Assembly (NCBI GenBank): GCA_025352045.1
Contig: JANXUD010000095.1
Location: 1-64,000 of the forward strand
Length of the DNA: 64,000 bases
Direction of reading: 5' to 3'
Source of the DNA: Gammaproteobacteria bacterium
GTDB lineage: Bacteria; Pseudomonadota; Gammaproteobacteria; Xanthomonadales; Xanthomonadaceae
This document shows, piece after piece, positions 60,183 to 64,000 of the stretch (within the stretch, counting starts at the first letter, position 1; every line of letters starts with the position of its first letter). The position numbers were made by a program, and so were the translations under genes. The notes beneath the pieces are model-generated. The model was given only the letters and a program-made list of their open reading frames with translations, did no database searches and was not told the DNA's origin.

Positions 60183-61910
60183 GTGACCGTGGCGCCGCCG
60201 ACGGCCTTTCGTGTCGGGCTGGTGCAGCAGGCCGACGCATTGCGCGATGCCCTGCAGCGTTGCCTGGAGGCGGGCGGCCTGCAGGTGGACGCGCGGGACC
60301 CCGAAGCTGCGCCGGGGTTTGCACTCCAAGCACCCGATGTCCTGCTGCTCTCCGACCTCGCCGCGCCACTGGGCCTGATCACCGACCTGCGTGCGATGCC
60401 TGGCCTGGCGAGCGTTCCGATCCTGCTGCTCGCGCGCGATGCCAGCGCCAATGCACGCTGGCCCGCGATCGCGGCTGGCGCCGACGACGTGCTCGCCGAG
60501 GACGCGCCGATGGCCGAACTGCTCGCTGCGCTGCAGGCGCGCGTGCAGCGGGCCGGCATGGTGCCCCGCGCTGTCGCCGACCGCCTGGCCGCCAGCACCG
60601 GCACCGGCGATGGCGACCGCGAAGGCGACCGCGAAGGCGAGGGCACCGCCCGCCGCACCGGCGCGCTGCGGCGCGGAGAATTCCTCGCCGAGCTCAGGAA
60701 TGCCCTGCGCGATGCCGCGCCCTGGCAGGTGCTGGTCGCGGTGCGCCTGGACCAGTCCCGGCCACTGGCCGAGTCGCTGGGACAGGCCGCGGCCTTCGAG
60801 CTGGAGCAGGCGGTATCCCTGCGGCTGGCGGCGGAGCTGTCGACCGGCGACGCACATGCGCTCTGGATGGAATTCGGTTTCGGGCTATTGGTTCGGCGCG
60901 ACGATCGGAGCGCCATCGAGGCACTGGCCCGGCGCCTGTGCGCGGCGGTCGCGGCGACGCCATTCGACGTGCGCGGGACATCGCACGCGCTGAGCGTGTC
61001 GGTCGGCATCGCGCTTGCACCTGCCGGCGCCGGCGCCGACACCGGCGATGCCGATCGCTGGTTCGCGTCGGCGCATGCCGCGCAGGCCATTGCCCACCGC
61101 CTGGGCGGCAACCGCTTCGATGGTGTGCTCAGCCGCGACCACGGCAACATGCCGCCGGAACGCGTGCTGATCATCCGCGAATGGGTGAAGGAAGCGGTCA
61201 GTGGCGAAAACGTGCTGGTCGAATTCCAGCCGGTCGTCCCGCTGCAGGATGGCCAGGCCGGGCTATACAGCCTGCAGGCGAAATTGCGCGACTATCGCGC
61301 GCCGCTGGCCGGCGTGGCGCGGGCCGATTACCTGAGGCTCGCGCGTGATGCCGGTGCCCTGCAGATGATCGACCGCATGAGCCTGTTCGCCGCCTTCGAG
61401 GCGATCGAAGCGGAACGCGCGTTGGGCAGGGATACGCGGGTGCTGGTGCCGCTGGACCTGGCCTCGGTGAACGAGGCGCAGTTGCTCTGGCTCGACGCGG
61501 AGATCCGCCGTCGCCGGGCCCATGCCGACGGACTGCTGGTCGAGCTTGACGCCGAACTCGCGCTCGCGCGCGCGGACCTGGCCGCGGTCGTGCAACGGCT
61601 CGAGGAACAGGGCGTGGTGATCGCGATCGCCGACGGCTCGGGCGACCTGGAGCGCATCGCCCGCCTGCAGCGCTTGCCTGCGGGACTGCTGCGCCTGCCG
61701 CTCGCCGCGCTGGACGGCGTGGGCGCCGAGCGCTTCGCCGAACTGCTGGCGCCCTGGCTGGCCAATGGCCGCGAACTGCTGGTGGATCGGGTCGAGGACG
61801 TGACCCGCGTGCATGGCCTGTGGCGGTTGCAGGCGACCTATGCTCAGGGTGATGCGCTCGCCGCCAGCAGCCCCCGCCTCGACTACGAGTTCACGCCGTT
61901 CGGCGCCTGA
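60183..61910 (+). CDS. Degenerate receiver-GGDEF-EAL protein (FimX-like)
   Basis: 575 residues from a GTG (60183; 60189 is close behind). Residues about 1-130 are receiver-like (PDVLLLSDLAAPLGLITDLR) with unclear phosphoacceptor; a 12-base repeat-coded linker (60612-60635) follows. A GGDEF-like domain is next (RRGEFLAELRNALRDA, MEFGFGLLVRRDDRSA) but without the GGDEF motif. The last 240 residues resemble EAL (LVEFQPVVPLQDGQAG, LLVELDAELALARADL) but lack the EAL signature. c-di-GMP synthesis or breakdown is therefore unlikely; c-di-GMP binding or protein contact may remain. Such a layout recalls FimX, a pilus regulator, and pilU is 2.6 kb away. Confidence 0.8.
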   Translation: MTVAPPTAFRVGLVQQADALRDALQRCLEAGGLQVDARDPEAAPGFALQAPDVLLLSDLAAPLGLITDLRAMPGLASVPILLLARDASANARWPAIAAGADDVLAEDAPMAELLAALQARVQRAGMVPRAVADRLAASTGTGDGDREGDREGEGTARRTGALRRGEFLAELRNALRDAAPWQVLVAVRLDQSRPLAESLGQAAAFELEQAVSLRLAAELSTGDAHALWMEFGFGLLVRRDDRSAIEALARRLCAAVAATPFDVRGTSHALSVSVGIALAPAGAGADTGDADRWFASAHAAQAIAHRLGGNRFDGVLSRDHGNMPPERVLIIREWVKEAVSGENVLVEFQPVVPLQDGQAGLYSLQAKLRDYRAPLAGVARADYLRLARDAGALQMIDRMSLFAAFEAIEAERALGRDTRVLVPLDLASVNEAQLLWLDAEIRRRRAHADGLLVELDAELALARADLAAVVQRLEEQGVVIAIADGSGDLERIARLQRLPAGLLRLPLAALDGVGAERFAELLAPWLANGRELLVDRVEDVTRVHGLWRLQATYAQGDALAASSPRLDYEFTPFGA

Positions 61911-61942
61911 TCCCGTCACATTGGTGAACGCCGTCGCGCTTC

Positions 61943-61971
61943 TTGTGCGCGCCCGGTCACTATTCAATAAT
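61943..61971 (+). promoter_or_regulatory. Candidate sigma-70 promoter for the small exported protein and protease genes
   Basis: TTGTGC (61943-61948) and AATAAT (61966-61971), 17 bases apart; AATAAT differs from the TATAAT consensus at one position. The site is AT-rich in otherwise GC-rich DNA. Transcription from here would give a leader of about 118 bases with strong secondary structure. Confidence 0.55.
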
Positions 61972-62029
61972 CGGGAGGTCACCCCGAGCGGAAGGGCCCC
62001 GGCATCAACGGGGGCACGGCGGTGGCCCG

Positions 62030-62076
62030 TCCGGCCAGGTGGGCCGGAGCTACGCTACCCGCAGTGCGACTGCGGG
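62030..62076 (+). other. Two consecutive hairpins in the 5' leader
   Basis: First stem: 7 bp (62030-62036 with 62042-62048), loop of 5. Second stem: 8 bp (62058-62065 with 62069-62076), loop GCG. They follow a larger potential fold (CCCCG near 61998 with CGGGG near 62009) and end 7 bases before the ribosome site. Likely a structured leader that could control translation of the next two genes. The conserved A-rich core of c-di-GMP-I riboswitches is not seen, so no riboswitch class is claimed. Confidence 0.5.
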
Positions 62077-62095
62077 CAGGCAGGGGGAGTCATCG

Positions 62096-62494
62096 ATGAG
62101 GAATGTCAGCATCGTCACGGCGATCGGGCTGTTCGCGCTTGCGAACACCGCCGCCGCCACGGAAGGCAACAAGACCGGCACCGAAGCGCCCGCGCAGAGC
62201 AGCAGCATGCGCGCCTATGTCGATTCCAACGGCAAGCTGCGCCAGGCCACCGCCGAAGAGCGCGAGGCCGATGCGCGCCAGGACAATGCCAATGCAAAGG
62301 CCCGCGCGGCCAAGGGCCATGGCGTGGTCTTCAAGACCCTGCCCAGCGGCGCCAGGCGCGCGCTGGATACCGAGGGCCAGCTGATGGAATCGGTGGTCGT
62401 CAGCAAGAACCCGGACGGCAGCCTTGCCTACAGCTATGTCAGCGGCAACGGCCAGGTGGTCGAAACCCCGGCCCCGCACGCGGAGGAGAAATAA
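62096..62494 (+). CDS. Small exported protein (post-PEP-CTERM-1-like) preceding a secreted protease
   Basis: 132 residues from the ATG at 62096 with GGGGAG 7 bases upstream. A signal peptide ends near NTAAA. A short motif SSMRAYVDSNGKLRQATAEERE resembles the M-R-A/V-x-x-D-x-x-x-G-x-L pattern of proteins annotated as post-PEP-CTERM-1 domain proteins in this order. The C-terminal part contains VVVSKNPDGSLAYSYVSGNG. Its stop overlaps the protease start by 1 base (TAATG), so the two are translationally coupled. The role, perhaps in processing or sorting of the partner, is inference. Confidence 0.72.
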   Translation: MRNVSIVTAIGLFALANTAAATEGNKTGTEAPAQSSSMRAYVDSNGKLRQATAEEREADARQDNANAKARAAKGHGVVFKTLPSGARRALDTEGQLMESVVVSKNPDGSLAYSYVSGNGQVVETPAPHAEEK

Positions 62495-64000
62495 TGCGCG
62501 CCTCCTCCCTGCGCAATACGCTGTTCAGCCTGGTCGCGGTGGGCGTCGCCTTTGCGGCGATCCCGTCGCAGGCCTCGGCCAACGCCACCATCGTCATCGT
62601 CAACAACGATTCTCCAGGCGAAGGCTTCAATGACCCGACCCCGCGCGCGCCGATCGGCGGCAATCCGGGCACCACGGTGGGCCAGCAGCGCCTGAACGCC
62701 TTCCAGCATGCCGCCAACGTCTGGGGCGCAACCCTGGACAGCGCGGCGACGATCCGCATCCTCGCGTCCTTCGATCCGCTGACCTGCACCGCGACGTCCG
62801 CGGTCCTGGGCAGCGCCGGCGCCATCTACGGCTGGAGCAACACGCCCGGCGCCATTCCCGGCGTCTGGTATGGCGAAGCCCTGGCCAACAAGCTGGCGGG
62901 CTTCGACCTGAATCCGCCCGGCACCCCTGGCGACCCGTACAACGGCGCCGACATCATCGCCCGCTTCAACTCCAGCATCGGCACGGTGCCGGGTTGCCTG
63001 ACCGGCTCCGACTGGTACTACGGCATCGACAACAACCATGGGGCCAACACCGACCTGGTGACGGTCCTGCTGCACGAGTTCGGCCATGGCCTTGGCTTCT
63101 CCAGCTTCGTGTCCCGTCCCAGTGGCGCGTACATCTTCGGCGCCCCGGGCGTCTATGACTTGTACCTGCACGACGACAAGACCAACAAGGACTGGACGGC
63201 GATGACGGATGCCGAACGCGCCCTGTCCATGAAGAACGGTCGCCAGGTGGCCTGGACCGGTCCCAACGTCACCGCCGGCGTCCCGTCGGTGCTGTCGCTG
63301 GGCACGCCCTTGCTGCGCATCAATGCACCCGCGGGCCTGGCTGGGATCTATCCGGTGGGCACGGCATCGTTCGGCGCGGCTCTTGGCTCGCCGGGCGTGA
63401 CCGGCGACATCGTGGTCGCGACCGACGCGGCGACCGCCGGTGGTCCGAGCACGACCGACGCTTGTACGGCGATCACCAACGCTGCGGCCGTGGCTGGCAA
63501 GATCGCCATCGTCGACCGCGGGGCCTGCGGTTTCGCGCTCAAGGCGAAGAACGTGCAGAACGCGGGCGCGATCGCCATGCTGGTGGCCGACAACGCCGCC
63601 GGCAGCCCGCCAGCTGGCATGTCCGGCGTCGACCCGACCGTCGTCATTCCTTCGGTCCGGCTCAGCCAGTCCGACGGTGCGGCGATCAAGGCCGCCGTCG
63701 GCCCGAACGGCACCCTCGCGCTGGACCTGTCGGTCTACGCGGGCGCCGATGCGGCCGGCCGTGCACTGGTCTATACGCCCGACCCGGTTGCTTCGGGCTC
63801 GAACGTGTCGCACTGGGACACGATCGCGTTCCGCAACCAGCTGATGGAGCCGGCGATCAACGGCGACCTGACGCACAGCCTGCAGGCCCCGGAAGACCTG
63901 ACCCTCGCCGAGATGCGCGACGTGGGCTGGTATCCCGACCAGGACGTGGACGGCGTGCCCGATGGCAGCGACCAGTGCGCCAACTCGGTGCTCGGCGGGA
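62494..64000 (+). CDS. Exported metzincin-like zinc protease with PA domain (3' end outside window)
   Basis: At least 502 residues, no stop before the end. A signal peptide ends near QASA. The catalytic motif LLHEFGHGLGFSSF (about residues 194-207) is H-E-x-x-H-x-x-G-x, a metzincin-type zinc site. A PA domain follows near 315-410 (AAVAGKIAIVDRGACGFALK and NAGAIAMLVADNAAG), inserted in the protease as in some secreted peptidases. The sequence then has LTLAEMRDVGWYPDQDVDGV and VPDGSDQC, a calcium-binding TSP3-like repeat that often precedes a C-terminal sorting tail. It is likely secreted or surface-exposed. Confidence 0.88.
   Translation, partial: MRASSLRNTLFSLVAVGVAFAAIPSQASANATIVIVNNDSPGEGFNDPTPRAPIGGNPGTTVGQQRLNAFQHAANVWGATLDSAATIRILASFDPLTCTATSAVLGSAGAIYGWSNTPGAIPGVWYGEALANKLAGFDLNPPGTPGDPYNGADIIARFNSSIGTVPGCLTGSDWYYGIDNNHGANTDLVTVLLHEFGHGLGFSSFVSRPSGAYIFGAPGVYDLYLHDDKTNKDWTAMTDAERALSMKNGRQVAWTGPNVTAGVPSVLSLGTPLLRINAPAGLAGIYPVGTASFGAALGSPGVTGDIVVATDAATAGGPSTTDACTAITNAAAVAGKIAIVDRGACGFALKAKNVQNAGAIAMLVADNAAGSPPAGMSGVDPTVVIPSVRLSQSDGAAIKAAVGPNGTLALDLSVYAGADAAGRALVYTPDPVASGSNVSHWDTIAFRNQLMEPAINGDLTHSLQAPEDLTLAEMRDVGWYPDQDVDGVPDGSDQCANSVLGG

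Noticed and set aside
60148-60183. ATG at 60148 as start of the REC-GGDEF-EAL gene
   Set aside because: It is out of frame with the gene and meets a stop within 15 codons; GTG at 60183 is in frame.
61978-62095. c-di-GMP-I (GEMM) riboswitch in the leader of the small exported protein
   Set aside because: The hairpin layout is suggestive, but the conserved A-rich core segments are not present, so I do not claim the class.
1-64000. Genomic island or prophage
   Set aside because: No integrase, tRNA-side attachment site, phage gene or distinct composition shift was seen; the genes look chromosomal throughout.

Overview
This window looks like chromosomal DNA of a high-GC gammaproteobacterium of the Lysobacterales (Xanthomonadales), for example a Lysobacter, Luteimonas or Rhodanobacteraceae relative. 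The pointers are very high GC with GC-rich third codon positions, protein families and gene pairs typical of that order (DUF1615 lipoprotein, DUF1801, PilU, bactofilin, secreted PA-domain protease behind a small partner), and an inverted repeat of a type I recall from Lysobacter-like genomes. Genes are densely packed on both strands. I found no rRNA, tRNA, CRISPR array, integrase or complete insertion sequence. The assignment to an order is inference from recognised families, not a database search.

Layout: 1-4.8 kb holds a metallopeptidase tail, a lipoprotein, an alpha/beta hydrolase, an acyl-CoA ligase, and two RNA-modification genes (a TrmY-like SPOUT methyltransferase and an RsuA-like pseudouridine synthase). 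At 4.8-8 kb are an Nramp-related transporter, a decayed AI-2E permease fragment and a secreted M20 peptidase homologue with altered metal ligands. At 8.2-11.7 kb, overlapping phosphoketolase and acetate kinase genes form a bifid-type acetate shunt. At 11.9-15.5 kb, a tight five-gene operon joins a NrtA/TauA-type ABC importer to two copper-type proteins (SCO and a cupredoxin-like protein). I think this is the best candidate for an undescribed system.

The 15.6-28.3 kb part is mostly single genes: an NTF2-like protein, a ChaN/EreA-like protein, a ferritin-like/ferredoxin/double-CDGSH fusion, a DUF1801 gene with a compensated frameshift pair, an LprI-sugar-dehydrogenase fusion, a MazG-like enzyme, a DJ-1 protein, a histidine phosphatase, a threonine synthase-like enzyme, a zinc peptidase, an EF-hand protein, and a KaiC-receiver chimera that looks like a deletion product. 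At 28.3-33.6 kb are a large unknown membrane protein, a candidate small RNA or attenuator, and a histidine kinase/response regulator pair. A long inverted repeat follows at 33.7 kb.

From 34 to 50 kb come a lipoprotein, a PLP decarboxylase, hemerythrin, a luciferase-like monooxygenase, a repeat protein, a DUF2007-HD fusion, a subtilase, a hybrid histidine kinase, a DksA-like zinc finger, bactofilin, a TMEM175-like channel and an AidB-like acyl-CoA dehydrogenase. At 50-54.8 kb a co-directional run combines a CsgG-like protein, a cNMP-binding/DUF1003 membrane protein, a patatin lipase, a YiiX-type hydrolase and an alpha/beta hydrolase, which suggests envelope or lipid remodelling. At 54.8-64 kb are a TPR/ankyrin protein, PilU, an AsmA protein, a degenerate REC-GGDEF-EAL protein and, behind a structured leader, a small exported protein plus a metzincin-type protease that runs off the window end.
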